Source: an uncultured Bacilli bacterium (lineage in GTDB: Bacteria > Bacillota_I > Bacilli_A > RF39 > UBA660). From it: a stretch of 55,058 nt of DNA. Numbering within the stretch: the first letter of the stretch is position 1; each line of letters begins with the position of its first letter. Location: positions 1 to 55,058 of the forward strand of contig CAKORG010000006.1 in the NCBI GenBank assembly GCA_934101495.1, read 5' to 3'. The notes under the pieces are model-generated. The model did not search any database. It saw only the letters and a program-made list of their open reading frames with translations, and had not been told where the DNA came from. A program made the translations under genes and the position numbers. Below, in pieces: positions 34,111-43,050 of this stretch.

Positions 34111-35922
34111 CTACCTGTCCAAATTATCATTTATAAACCTATTTTCATTATTAATTTTTATCAATGTTTCTTTTCTATCATATTGAGGCCTCAAAACCTT
34201 GTTATTTTCTTTATCCACGATTAAACCATTACTAAGAGGTTCACCATTTTCATTAATAAGTCCACCATTTAAACAATCTTCATAACTTTCTTCAATATAA
34301 CCAATAATACTTTGATTTACTATATTATAAGAATAAACTTTATCTTTTCCAGCTGGATTTACAATACTAGGCATATCATTCAGTGTAACATAATAAACAT
34401 CACTAAAAGGAACACTATATATATTAGCTATTTTTTCATTAAATAGTTTATTATTTACAAAGAAAAGCATTACCAAATCAGACTCAACACTTCGTTCATA
34501 CTTAGTTTCATAATAAAAAGTTAAATCTTGTAAAATTGAATTGACAGTTTCTTCTGACAACATATCATAATCACTTCTGGTAAAAGAATCACTATATAAA
34601 TGTGAATCAAATAAACATTGATAATAATCAACTAATGCCATAAACCCGTTTGCTTTTTCTTCATCAGGATATATTTTATATAGTTCAGATATAATTGCAT
34701 TTACATCATTATTAGTATAATATTTTCTAAATAGTTCATCACCAATAATTAAATCAAGTGCATAAATAACTTTACTTTGAAATGAGTAACTAGAATCATT
34801 ATACATATTATCATAATATTCATTATTAGCTATAGCATTAATCCCCTCATCCCAAAATGGAGTTCCACATTCAGGGTTAGTATTTTGTATCATATGTGAA
34901 AATTCATGAGTAAACGCAGTTTTATTTATTTCTTCAAAACAAGTACTACCATAAATTGTCATAACATTAGTTAAAGGATTATAGGTACCAGCAAGTTTGT
35001 CAATTTCAGGAATATAGTTCACTTTTATGGTATTTAATAAGTTTAATAGATTACCATAATTATAGTAACCATAGTTATCTTCGTATATTTTTTTACTTGA
35101 TAACATCATATCTTTTTCTTCTTGTGTTAAATTAGGATTATCACTTACCGCTCTAACAATATCATCAAAATTAAATGTTTCTTTTGCAGAATCTTCACTT
35201 TTAGTTTTTGCATCTTTACTTACTTCATAGGCATTACTGTTTTCTTCAAATTTATCAAAATCATCCTGTATTTCTTCAACTACTTCAGTTGGTAGTTCAT
35301 CAATTTCAACCTTATCAAAATTGTCTTGTATTTCTTCTACTGCTTCAGTTGATGATTCATCAATTTCAGCAACTTCAAGCATTTCTTCATTAATTTCAGG
35401 TTCTTCAATTATTGTTATTAACTTGCCATTATCAGTTTCTTGAGATATTTCAACTTCATCACTAAATTGTTCATGAATATCATTTTTTAAACTAGAAGAC
35501 ACACTTAAAACCATTGTTGAACTAAGTAATACCAACAATGTTCTTTTGCCCAATTTTATAAATCTTTTAATAAAATTGCTATCCTTATTCAAAAAGCTTC
35601 CGACATATGCATATTCACTTTGACTATTAAAAATATTGTTTAGCAACTTTAAATCATTTTGATCAGGCTCCGGACTAAACATATAAACATTGTTGCTTAG
35701 CATAACATCATATGTTTTTCCACCAAGACTAAAACTTGGCAACTTAATTCCACTATCTTTAGGTAATAAGTTATCAATTATAGTCATAATTAATTTTTTT
35801 TCTTCGTCACTAAAATTATAACTAACTAAATTATCCACTAGTTTTCCAACTTTATATTTATTATTCTTTAAAACTATGACATATATATTTTTACCTAATT
35901 TAAATTTACCTACTACTTTCAT
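34111..35922 (-). CDS. Membrane-anchored HExxH metalloprotease-like protein
   Basis: A roughly 603-aa protein. Residues 1-125 form a cytoplasmic domain; a membrane helix follows (TLLVLLSSTMVLSVSS, about 129-144); then an acidic linker with two 20-aa tandem repeats (EIDE...EAVEEIQDNFDK); then a gluzincin-like domain with FTHEFSHMIQ (zinc His pair and Glu, about 338-347) and WDEGINAIANNEYY (candidate third zinc ligand Glu, about 358). The catalytic part would lie outside the cell. It is just upstream of the secretion operon but has its own transcription unit. ATG at 35922 chosen over GTG at 35931 by the AAAAGG spacing. Substrate unknown. Confidence 0.7.
   Translation of the reverse strand: MKVVGKFKLGKNIYVIVLKNNKYKVGKLVDNLVSYNFSDEEKKLIMTIIDNLLPKDSGIKLPSFSLGGKTYDVMLSNNVYMFSPEPDQNDLKLLNNIFNSQSEYAYVGSFLNKDSNFIKRFIKLGKRTLLVLLSSTMVLSVSSSLKNDIHEQFSDEVEISQETDNGKLITIIEEPEINEEMLEVAEIDESSTEAVEEIQDNFDKVEIDELPTEVVEEIQDDFDKFEENSNAYEVSKDAKTKSEDSAKETFNFDDIVRAVSDNPNLTQEEKDMMLSSKKIYEDNYGYYNYGNLLNLLNTIKVNYIPEIDKLAGTYNPLTNVMTIYGSTCFEEINKTAFTHEFSHMIQNTNPECGTPFWDEGINAIANNEYYDNMYNDSSYSFQSKVIYALDLIIGDELFRKYYTNNDVNAIISELYKIYPDEEKANGFMALVDYYQCLFDSHLYSDSFTRSDYDMLSEETVNSILQDLTFYYETKYERSVESDLVMLFFVNNKLFNEKIANIYSVPFSDVYYVTLNDMPSIVNPAGKDKVYSYNIVNQSIIGYIEESYEDCLNGGLINENGEPLSNGLIVDKENNKVLRPQYDRKETLIKINNENRFINDNLDR
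35251..35370 (-). repeat. Two 60-bp in-frame tandem repeats in the metalloprotease linker
   Basis: Units 35251-35310 and 35311-35370 are about 85% identical and encode 20-residue acidic repeats. They lie in the linker between membrane anchor and protease domain and probably adjust its reach; copy number could vary between strains. Confidence 0.75.
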
Positions 35923-35956
35923 TGTCATCACCTTTTATACCAAAAGTATAACATAA

Positions 35957-35990
35957 CTCAAAAAAAAAGTCATCTTTTTAAAACGACTTT
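35957..35990 (-). terminator. Terminator between surface-protein genes
   Basis: Minus strand: AAAGTC pairs with GACTTT around 13 nt and runs into nine T. It overlaps the stop of the 35990-36718 gene, separating it from the metalloprotease gene. Confidence 0.6.
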
Positions 35991-36718
35991 TATTTAATAT
36001 AATCCTTTGATATTTCAATAACAGGCCTTATTCCATAATTTTTAAAAGCATTTTGATTATCTTTATACCCTACTATATGAGCTTCTATACAACCACCAAT
36101 GCCAACAAGATAAACATAATTGTTTGTATCATCAGTTAAATCAGATGGACTAACTTTTGTCATAGTCCAATACATTTTATTTGTATCATTTTCGTATGGT
36201 TCAAGTAAAAATGAATTCTTATTAATATATGTATATTCCATCGGATTACTTATACCAAAAGAAGCGCCTCTATCTTCAACTACAGTTTCAATCAATCCAG
36301 TTGCTTTAATTTCATCAACAGTGATTAACCTCTTAACTTTAACATTAGTCCACGTATTAGTTAGTTCATTAAGTTTATTTTCAATTAAAGAACCTTTATA
36401 TTCATTTCCTTCAGAATAATCATTATTAAAAGCACTATTACCAATATTTTTTTCTGCAAATAAAGTAATGATTTCTTCACCTTCATTAGAATTTTTTAAT
36501 ACATAAAAATTTTCTTCAAGATTTTTTCCTAACTTAACAGTCACTTTATCTCCAACACTATAGTTTTTATATTCTGTTTTTTTGTTATTAACTTCTTTAT
36601 TATCAACATTATTTGAGTTTTCCCCAAATTTAGTTCCTAAATAAAAACAGCCAATTCCTGCAAATACTACACATATAACCAACACTAAAGTAATATAAAA
36701 CATTTTATTTTTTTCCAT
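35990..36718 (-). CDS. Anchored surface protein with DUF6273-like domain
   Basis: A 242-aa protein with an N-terminal membrane anchor (about 6-28), a charged spacer, then a domain containing KVTVKLGKNLEENFYVL, NELTNTW, and the ending YGIRPVIEISKDY. The 'xGIRPVI' ending is typical of DUF6273 or FISUMP-like lectin-fold domains in gut Firmicutes surface proteins. Encoded 8 bp after the next gene upstream and probably co-transcribed with it. Function unknown. Confidence 0.6.
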   Translation of the reverse strand: MEKNKMFYITLVLVICVVFAGIGCFYLGTKFGENSNNVDNKEVNNKKTEYKNYSVGDKVTVKLGKNLEENFYVLKNSNEGEEIITLFAEKNIGNSAFNNDYSEGNEYKGSLIENKLNELTNTWTNVKVKRLITVDEIKATGLIETVVEDRGASFGISNPMEYTYINKNSFLLEPYENDTNKMYWTMTKVSPSDLTDDTNNYVYLVGIGGCIEAHIVGYKDNQNAFKNYGIRPVIEISKDYIK

Positions 36719-36726
36719 ACAAACTC

Positions 36727-37476
36727 CTACTCTTTCGTTAAAACATCTTTAACATTGAATGATTCATAATAAATGTGGTTATTTTTAACAGACACCTTCA
36801 ATTCTGCAGTACCCACTAATTTAGCTTCATCTTTTGATACACCAAAAGCTTCTGGATTCTCAACTATATTGAACGTAATAGAATATACTCCATTATTTTC
36901 AGCAATATTTTCATTAAGAACAAAATTATATTGTCGTAGAGCATATCCATCACCATCTACAGCAGCAACATAATATAATACATTATCAATCATAGTTGTT
37001 TCTTCTATACTAGAACTAAAAAATTCTTGAAACTTTTTATACATGTCTTGTGTCATTAAATATGCTTTTGGATTAATAGGAGAATAGTTTTCCACTTCAA
37101 TATATTTCATACCATATCTACAAGACATCAAAAGAGTATCAATATGGCGCAATATATCTTCCCCCTTAAAAAGACTAAATAATGATACACCGAATTGCCA
37201 GCAAATATCCGTTGAGCTTTCTTCGTAATTAGAATTCAATAGCTTAACTAATTCATTCACTTCGTTTTTAACCAAATCATTTTTTTCAGTTTTAGTTAGT
37301 TCCATGTTATTGTCTTTATTTTGATTAATAACTTCTTCATGATCAACTACATCATCATTTTTTTTACTTTCACTAATTTTGTCATATGCAATATAACCTG
37401 TAAGCCCAATAACGAGTACAACTAAAAGAGTAACCAAAACTATAATCCCTGTGTCCTTCTTTTCACTAATATTCAC
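36727..37476 (-). CDS. Anchored hypothetical surface protein
   Basis: A 249-aa protein with an N-terminal anchor (GIIVLVTLLVVLVIGLTGYIAY, about 9-30) and an exposed mixed alpha/beta domain. No catalytic motif or known family is recognised. First gene of a two-gene unit with the DUF6273-like protein. Confidence 0.55.
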   Translation of the reverse strand: MNISEKKDTGIIVLVTLLVVLVIGLTGYIAYDKISESKKNDDVVDHEEVINQNKDNNMELTKTEKNDLVKNEVNELVKLLNSNYEESSTDICWQFGVSLFSLFKGEDILRHIDTLLMSCRYGMKYIEVENYSPINPKAYLMTQDMYKKFQEFFSSSIEETTMIDNVLYYVAAVDGDGYALRQYNFVLNENIAENNGVYSITFNIVENPEAFGVSKDEAKLVGTAELKVSVKNNHIYYESFNVKDVLTKE

Positions 37477-37562
37477 TTCTCATTCCTCACTTCAACCTAA
37501 TTTTAACATATCATTCTAACTTTTTCAAGCAAAAAAATTACTTAATCCTTATTAAGCTATCT

Positions 37563-37736
37563 TTATCTAATATATCTTGTATTTGGTCCTCCATTAATCT
37601 TTCTAAGAACATTGTTTTCTACCAGCTTGTTCATGACATTAGCAGTTGTACTTCTGCCTTTACCAATTATTTTAGATGCTTTTTCTCTACTAATAATACC
37701 ATTTTCATCTACAAATTCTAATATTTTACTATAACC
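37563..37736 (-). pseudogene. Winged-helix fragment (C-terminus of an AlbA/Schlafen-type ATPase?)
   Basis: A 57-codon frame without start reads GYSKILEFVDENGIISREKA, STTANVMNKLVENNVL and ends NTRYIR. This is a MarR-like winged helix as found at the C terminus of AlbA_2/'ATP-dependent helicase RecG-like' proteins. The upstream part is gone, so it is a gene end left by deletion. The rest of 37477-37805 holds nothing assignable. Confidence 0.5.
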
Positions 37737-37805
37737 ATCCAATCATTTTAAAATTGTTTTGTTCTTTACTATCATCCAATATCGTCCAAAGTATAATAAA
37801 AAGGT

Positions 37806-39062
37806 TTATTTTCTAAACCTTTTTGCTAATTTATAACCCTTTAAAGATAATTTGTATCCATAATAAATAATTGGGTTTATAACATAATCAAATTCACCTA
37901 TTAATTCAGTTATCTCCGGATTAAATCCTTTCTTAAGCTCATAAATCCCATAATAAGGACCATTTTTATCCATATCAAGAGATATCCCATAAAAATTAAC
38001 ATATTTTAAATGTTTCTTAATTGAATCTTCTATATGTTCTCTATAAAAAGCATACTTAGGATTAAATCCTTTATAACTTGATGAAGTACCACTCATGAAT
38101 GTAATTCCTTCATTACCTGTAAATACACTCATTAAAGCTCCAATATTTATCTCTTTATTAGTTTTTCGTAAATTTGTTGCATCATCTAGTTCTTTAGTTA
38201 ATTTATTTATTTTATTTATAAGTTCTTCATGATGCCTTTTTATTTTATCCCCAATATTAATTTTTTTCATTTGGTTTTCTAATGTTTCTAATTCTTTTTT
38301 ACTATTTTCTAAAGTATTCCAAACATAATCATAATAAAGATTAGTGTCTATATATGCAATATAAAGTGTAATATAACCATTCATTAAATCGACCATTTTT
38401 TTATAATAGGATGCTGGTCTAATAATAAAGTTTTTATTTATTGCAGTATCTTCTAATAATTTAACAAACTCATCCATTTTACTTGTATCAACAGTTTTTA
38501 CTCTAACCCCCATATCATATGTCTTTGCTATATTTTTTCTGGTACTTTTACTAAATGTTTCTAAAGTGTCATTGTAAGTACTTTTAAGTTCTATCCTACA
38601 AAGTACTCTAGGTTGTAAATCTTCAAAGTTTTGGCTAAAGCCTAAATGTTTAAATCCTAACTTTATAAAATTAAAATAAACATTTTCTCCACACTTTTCT
38701 TTTAAATTACCTTCACTATCCCTAGTAGCATATATAACATTAGGATCCACTTTTAACATAAATCCATGATTATTTTTAACATATTTTATTACTTCGTCAT
38801 TAAATCTTTTTAAGAGTTCATAATTATATACATCAATTAAATAACCTCGTGGAGAATAATACAAACTTAAATTAAATGGCATCCTTTTTTCAAGAAGCAT
38901 CGTTGCACCTACTAAAGTATCATATTCATAATATCCAAGTAAGTGTCTTACCCAACCAGTTCCACTTTTTAAAGTTCCCCACTCAGGTAATTGATAAATC
39001 GAAAAATAAGGATTTTTTAAAGCAAATTCTTTAAACTCATTTTCATCTATTACTTTAAGCAT
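37806..39062 (-). CDS. FemAB-family aminoacyltransferase (peptidoglycan crossbridge)
   Basis: A 418-aa FemA/FemX-type GNAT enzyme that would add amino acids from aminoacyl-tRNA to the lipid II stem peptide. Marks: NPYFSIYQLPEWGTLKSGTGW at the start, YYSPRGYLIDVY, FSKSTRKNIAKTYDMGV, and the antiparallel coiled coil at about 240-300 with Lys/Glu heptads, which in FemA contacts tRNA. Intact, normal length. Its start overlaps the upstream paralogue by 13 bp, so the two are an operon pair adding successive residues, as FemA and FemB do. Confidence 0.85.
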   Translation of the reverse strand: MLKVIDENEFKEFALKNPYFSIYQLPEWGTLKSGTGWVRHLLGYYEYDTLVGATMLLEKRMPFNLSLYYSPRGYLIDVYNYELLKRFNDEVIKYVKNNHGFMLKVDPNVIYATRDSEGNLKEKCGENVYFNFIKLGFKHLGFSQNFEDLQPRVLCRIELKSTYNDTLETFSKSTRKNIAKTYDMGVRVKTVDTSKMDEFVKLLEDTAINKNFIIRPASYYKKMVDLMNGYITLYIAYIDTNLYYDYVWNTLENSKKELETLENQMKKINIGDKIKRHHEELINKINKLTKELDDATNLRKTNKEINIGALMSVFTGNEGITFMSGTSSSYKGFNPKYAFYREHIEDSIKKHLKYVNFYGISLDMDKNGPYYGIYELKKGFNPEITELIGEFDYVINPIIYYGYKLSLKGYKLAKRFRK

Positions 39063-40288
39063 TTTTTCCTCCTTAGTTTTCTATAGATTTTTAACATAAT
39101 TGGTAACATTTTATATAATAATTTATTATTAACTAAATCAAATTCACCAATAAATTCAATATATTCATCCCCAAATTTTCTTTTAAATTCATGAAGCTTA
39201 GCCAAGTTCTTATATTTCGTATTTGGGTCACCGGGTGTACCAAACAAATCAAAGAACTCATAACCATTATTATAAGCATCTTTAATAGCTTCGTAATAAC
39301 TTCTAGTAACTGCAAAAGTAAAATTAGCTAAATCATCACTACCAATATATAAACTCCATGCATGGGTTTTAGTATAAGTACAAATCAAAGAACAAATACA
39401 AACTTCATCTTTGTCAATTTTACCAAATACTTCTTTTTCTTTTTCTAAACGAGATATTTTATTTTTAATATCAGCTTCTTTTTTCTTACTTACTTCAAGT
39501 TCTTTATTTAAAGCATCTATTTCCTTACTTATATTCTCAAGTAATTCCTTAGGTCTAATACTAATATTAAAATACTTCATATTATTATCTTTAGACATTT
39601 CTTCACTAAATATTTTATAATAATCTTCACTATGTGGATCAAAACCATCTTTTGAACTATTACTTTGAAGTAATCTATAAAAATCATCTACTTTTACATC
39701 ATTATCAACAATTAAATTATAACTATAACTTCTTTTAACAGATTTCATAAATGATTTATTAAACTTTGCTTCAACCTCCTCCCAAGGCTTCTTCAAATCA
39801 ATTCTAAAAGTATATCTTGGTTCATTACCTTCATAAAGTCTATAAAATCCAGTATGTTTATAACCCAAAGAAAGCATATAATCATATAGTTCATAATTAT
39901 TTTCTCCACCATCTATTCTATTTCCATTTTCATCAATATCTTGATATTTAATATCCGGATCAAACTTAATATATATAATCTTATTACCTTTCATATATTC
40001 TTTTAAATAATTAGTAAACTCATTTATTATTTCTTTATTACTATAATCTAAAACAAAACCACGCGGAGCATAGCCATAACTAAAACCAAATGGAGTCTTT
40101 CTAAGCAAAATCAAACATGTAGCAACCAAATTACCATTTTCATCTTCCATTCCTACATAACACGGAACTTGTCCTTTAGCTCTTTTACAAAACAATCCCC
40201 ACTCATAACTTTGTAAAAAATGAGATTTTTTATGATTGCTTTCAAATTCTCTATATCTATTTATTTCAACATTTTCTATAAATTTCAT
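39050..40288 (-). CDS. FemAB-family aminoacyltransferase, second copy
   Basis: A 412-aa paralogue of the downstream enzyme: SHFLQSYEWGLFCKRAKG, YGYAPRGFVLDY, FNKSFMKSVKRSYSYN, a coiled coil about 225-270, and a C-terminal DLFGTPGDP typical of FemAB. Promoter-proximal member of the pair with GAGGAAAAT as ribosome-binding site. Which residue each adds cannot be told from sequence. Works at the cytoplasmic membrane face on lipid II. Confidence 0.87.
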   Translation of the reverse strand: MKFIENVEINRYREFESNHKKSHFLQSYEWGLFCKRAKGQVPCYVGMEDENGNLVATCLILLRKTPFGFSYGYAPRGFVLDYSNKEIINEFTNYLKEYMKGNKIIYIKFDPDIKYQDIDENGNRIDGGENNYELYDYMLSLGYKHTGFYRLYEGNEPRYTFRIDLKKPWEEVEAKFNKSFMKSVKRSYSYNLIVDNDVKVDDFYRLLQSNSSKDGFDPHSEDYYKIFSEEMSKDNNMKYFNISIRPKELLENISKEIDALNKELEVSKKKEADIKNKISRLEKEKEVFGKIDKDEVCICSLICTYTKTHAWSLYIGSDDLANFTFAVTRSYYEAIKDAYNNGYEFFDLFGTPGDPNTKYKNLAKLHEFKRKFGDEYIEFIGEFDLVNNKLLYKMLPIMLKIYRKLRRKKCLK

Positions 40289-40340
40289 ATTTTCCTCACT
40301 ATCTATACATTTAGTTTACCACAATAGCTTTATTTTAACA

Positions 40341-40370
40341 AGAAAAAACACCTACTCTTATTGTAGATGT
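40341..40370 (-). terminator. Terminator of the pnuC-HAD-phosphodiesterase operon
   Basis: Minus strand: ACATCTAC pairs with GTAGGTGT (one G-T pair), followed by TTTTTT. It lies about 70 bp after the phosphodiesterase stop and upstream of the femAB promoter region. Confidence 0.65.
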
Positions 40371-40441
40371 AAAGTAAAATTTTATTCATTTCACTATAAT
40401 TTTTTTAAAGCATTTTCTAAAAACAAACCATAAGTATTGAA

Positions 40442-41566
40442 CTATTTCACTTCATTTGTATCAATAACAATTAAAGGTACAAATACTTCCTCATCTGAAT
40501 ATCCAGAATGTTGTGAAATTAATGGATAATCCCCTTTATAAATAAAAGCCTTTTTAGTATAAGATATTGCAATATAATCGCCAAGTTCACTTCTAAACTT
40601 TTTATTTTCTTCCCCATCACCAAATAATTTCATATTTATTATTTCGCTTTTTGTAAATAAATAAAAATACTTTCCAAAATATTTTTCAAATAAATACTCA
40701 AAAGTTTTTTTCATATTATTTTTTACAAAAAAAGCTGTTGCTCGAGGTTCAATTGATGGTAATTCTTCTAAACAATTTAAAAAATCTTGATAATTCTCTA
40801 AAAATATATTTTCTGCTTCTAAATGTCCGTGATCAGCAACAACAAAAATTATAGTATCATTTATTTTTTGTGCTAATTTATAAACTCTATCTTGCATATT
40901 AATAATAATATCTTTTATTTCACTATTGTTAGTACCTAAATCATGTAAAGTATAATCTGGTTCATCACAATATGAATAAATATACTTTTTTTCATTATTA
41001 TTACATATATTTTCTATTTTATTAAACATATCATCTAAATCAATATATTTTTCATCGTCATATGGTACTACTTTGTATCCTTTAAACGTTGTTTCCTCAT
41101 TTATTAGATCCGTAACTTCTTTTTGTGTCAAATATTTATCCATATATTCTATTGCACTTTGTAAAACTTTGTTATTCTCGTCACATTTTAATGACTTAGT
41201 ATACGTAACAATTGTATCATCACATTCATCAAAATACATAGTCCATCCTAACATTCCAGTTTCACATGGATTTAATCCAGTACGCATACTTGTGGTAGCT
41301 GCAACAGTCGTAGCAGGAAAAACAGTTGAAATACTTTTTATTCTATTTTTTATAAAAAATGAATCTTTTGTTAAATGTTTATCCAACAAAGAATTTCCCA
41401 TTCCGTCCAAAAGAATAGTTACAACTTTTTTGGGCTTTTTTTCTTCAAGTAATGTATCAATATAATCTAAAGTATTATGTTTATATGAAACTCCAAAATA
41501 TTTTGAAATTGAGCATGCCAAATTAGTAAGACATTCATCATAATTGTTTTTTAACTTCATTTTCAT
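40442..41566 (-). CDS. Alkaline-phosphatase-superfamily nucleotide pyrophosphatase/phosphodiesterase
   Basis: A 374-aa NPP-like enzyme. Metal ligands are in LLDGMG (Asp), the nucleophile Thr region VFPATTVAATTSMRTG, VVADHGH (Asp/His) and SQHSGYS (His). It would hydrolyse a phosphodiester or pyrophosphate such as NAD or other dinucleotides. No signal peptide, so it looks cytoplasmic, unlike many NPPs. It overlaps the HAD phosphatase gene by 29 bp and is last in the operon after PnuC, which suggests processing of nicotinamide-type or other nucleotides. Confidence 0.8.
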   Translation of the reverse strand: MKMKLKNNYDECLTNLACSISKYFGVSYKHNTLDYIDTLLEEKKPKKVVTILLDGMGNSLLDKHLTKDSFFIKNRIKSISTVFPATTVAATTSMRTGLNPCETGMLGWTMYFDECDDTIVTYTKSLKCDENNKVLQSAIEYMDKYLTQKEVTDLINEETTFKGYKVVPYDDEKYIDLDDMFNKIENICNNNEKKYIYSYCDEPDYTLHDLGTNNSEIKDIIINMQDRVYKLAQKINDTIIFVVADHGHLEAENIFLENYQDFLNCLEELPSIEPRATAFFVKNNMKKTFEYLFEKYFGKYFYLFTKSEIINMKLFGDGEENKKFRSELGDYIAISYTKKAFIYKGDYPLISQHSGYSDEEVFVPLIVIDTNEVK

Positions 41567-42176
41567 TGCTTCTAATTACCTCATATAAGTCTTGTATAGT
41601 ATGATTTTTATCGACTATATAGCAATCTATACCTACATTATCAGCACCAGCTTTATCACTTCTGATACTATCACCAATCATAATACAATCTTCTTTTTCT
41701 GTTTCACCAATTGCTAATTCAAAAGACTTTAAACCAGGTTTCATTGCATTTTCACCAGCAACAATTTTATCAATATATTGAAGTAGACCAGCTCTTTTTA
41801 ATCTTGGAATTTGTGTCCCACTAAACCAGTTAGTTAAAATAACTATTTCTTTATCATTTTCTTTCAAATATTCAAATAATGCTAAAGTACCATCTACTAC
41901 TTCATCGACAATTGTTTCACCATTATATGATATCCAACCATTAATAACATCTTCAGTAACAGTAAAACCATATTTTCCAAAATAATCACTTAATGTTTTT
42001 GTATTATATTTTGGAAAATCACGTTCATATTTATTTAAAATATCCTGTTTGCATTTAAAAAACCTTTCTTGTTCTTCTAAAGGAATATATAATTTAAAAT
42101 AATCATCTTCCTTTGACCAATCTGGAATTAATATTGTATAATCAATATCAAAAATATATTTTTTATAATTTTTCAT
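41538..42176 (-). CDS. HAD-superfamily hydrolase (5'-nucleotidase/phosphatase-like)
   Basis: A roughly 212-aa HAD enzyme with motif I FDIDYTI (both Asp), motif II ILTNWF, Lys in KPGLKSFE, and motif IV MIGDSIRSDKAGADNVG. The pattern fits YjjG-like nucleotidases and phosphoglycolate phosphatases. I start at the second Met (42176), preceded by GGAGG at proper spacing; the longer frame to 42203 would begin inside pnuC. It overlaps the pnuC stop by 14 bp, so translation is coupled. Confidence 0.8.
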   Translation of the reverse strand: MKNYKKYIFDIDYTILIPDWSKEDDYFKLYIPLEEQERFFKCKQDILNKYERDFPKYNTKTLSDYFGKYGFTVTEDVINGWISYNGETIVDEVVDGTLALFEYLKENDKEIVILTNWFSGTQIPRLKRAGLLQYIDKIVAGENAMKPGLKSFELAIGETEKEDCIMIGDSIRSDKAGADNVGIDCYIVDKNHTIQDLYEVIRSNENEVKKQL

Positions 42177-42822
42177 CTGTACTCCTCCATTTAAATAAAG
42201 CATATATATTTATTAATAAATACATAATAGACATTAATAAAACCATTAATGAATCAAAACCACCACTACTATAATTTATTATCCATAATATTAAATCTAA
42301 AACATTATTTATTAAATATAATATCCAAGATTCATTATATCGTAACATTAATAGAATACCAGCAATAAGACTAATAACGTTAGTAAAAGAATCTAAATAT
42401 GTTAATCGTTCCCCGGGAATTAACCCCAATAGATAGGAAACAATCATTCCAATAATAATTGACAAAATAATTGTAATTAGACCTTTTTTAATACCCAATC
42501 CTCTATTTTTTACTAAATTCTTATTTGAATTTTTATCCCATTCAAAGTAACTTTTAATATTAATAGGCATAAAAAATAAAAAATTAAATATTACTAAACC
42601 ATAATTATTGTTTTTAAAAGCAATGTATGACAATGCTAAATTATTAATAACACCTATTGGAAAATTGATTTTATTACCTATACTGCCATAATAACTATTT
42701 AATATTCCAGTTATTAATATTATCACTCCTAAAAATGAATTATTTGTAGTTAAACCAATAATTATAGATATAATACATACTAATAAAGGAATAGACACTT
42801 GCTTTATTTTCCTATTTTTCAT
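42163..42822 (-). CDS. pnuC: PnuC-like nicotinamide mononucleoside transporter
   Basis: A roughly 219-aa membrane protein with seven hydrophobic segments. SYFEWDKN and the C-terminal NVLDLILWII followed by TM and LFKWRS match PnuC, the facilitator for nicotinamide riboside. I start at the Met at 42822 (GAAGG site); the longer frame to 42891 would begin upstream of the promoter's own start point. The 5' leader is only about 10 nt, leaving no room for an NAD riboswitch. Operon head with HAD and phosphodiesterase genes. Confidence 0.78.
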   Translation of the reverse strand: MKNRKIKQVSIPLLVCIISIIIGLTTNNSFLGVIILITGILNSYYGSIGNKINFPIGVINNLALSYIAFKNNNYGLVIFNFLFFMPINIKSYFEWDKNSNKNLVKNRGLGIKKGLITIILSIIIGMIVSYLLGLIPGERLTYLDSFTNVISLIAGILLMLRYNESWILYLINNVLDLILWIINYSSGGFDSLMVLLMSIMYLLINIYALFKWRSTDEKL

Positions 42823-42838
42823 TTTTAACCTTCTTCCC

Positions 42839-42867
42839 TTAATAAAAGTTGAAAAACAAAATGTCAA
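42839..42867 (-). promoter_or_regulatory. Promoter of the pnuC operon
   Basis: Minus strand: perfect -35 TTGACA (42862-42867), 17-bp spacer, TATTAA (42839-42844). It fixes the pnuC start at 42822. Confidence 0.7.
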
Positions 42868-43005
42868 ACTAATTATATCATTAAAGAGCAAAAAAATATA
42901 GTAAAAAAAGAATTTTATATATTTGATAAAATTTATTTAAGCCAATTTATATAAAATCTCATTTATAAAGCAACTTAATAAACATGTAAACTTTATATAA
43001 CCTTA

Positions 43006-43034
43006 TTTACTTTAAAAGCATCATTTGATACAAT
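43006..43034 (+). promoter_or_regulatory. Promoter of LemA-like gene
   Basis: TTTACT (43006-43011), 17-bp spacer, TACAAT (43029-43034). The start would lie near 43041, ten bases before the chosen ATG. Confidence 0.5.
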
Positions 43035-43050
43035 ATAAATGGTGATAATA

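Noticed and set aside
35922..35961. TTGAGT/TATAAA promoter for the metalloprotease gene
   Set aside because: Spacing is acceptable, but the start would fall about five bases before the ATG and the -10 abuts the ribosome-binding site; not listed as a feature.
22415..37500. A relaxase, replication protein or complete ICE around the T4SS
   Set aside because: No HUH/MobA-type motif, integrase or oriT-like repeat was found; only IS and gene scars are present.
42823..43000. NAD or other riboswitch ahead of pnuC
   Set aside because: The TTGACA/TATTAA promoter leaves only about 10 nt of leader, and the rest of the gap shows no structured, GC-richer block.
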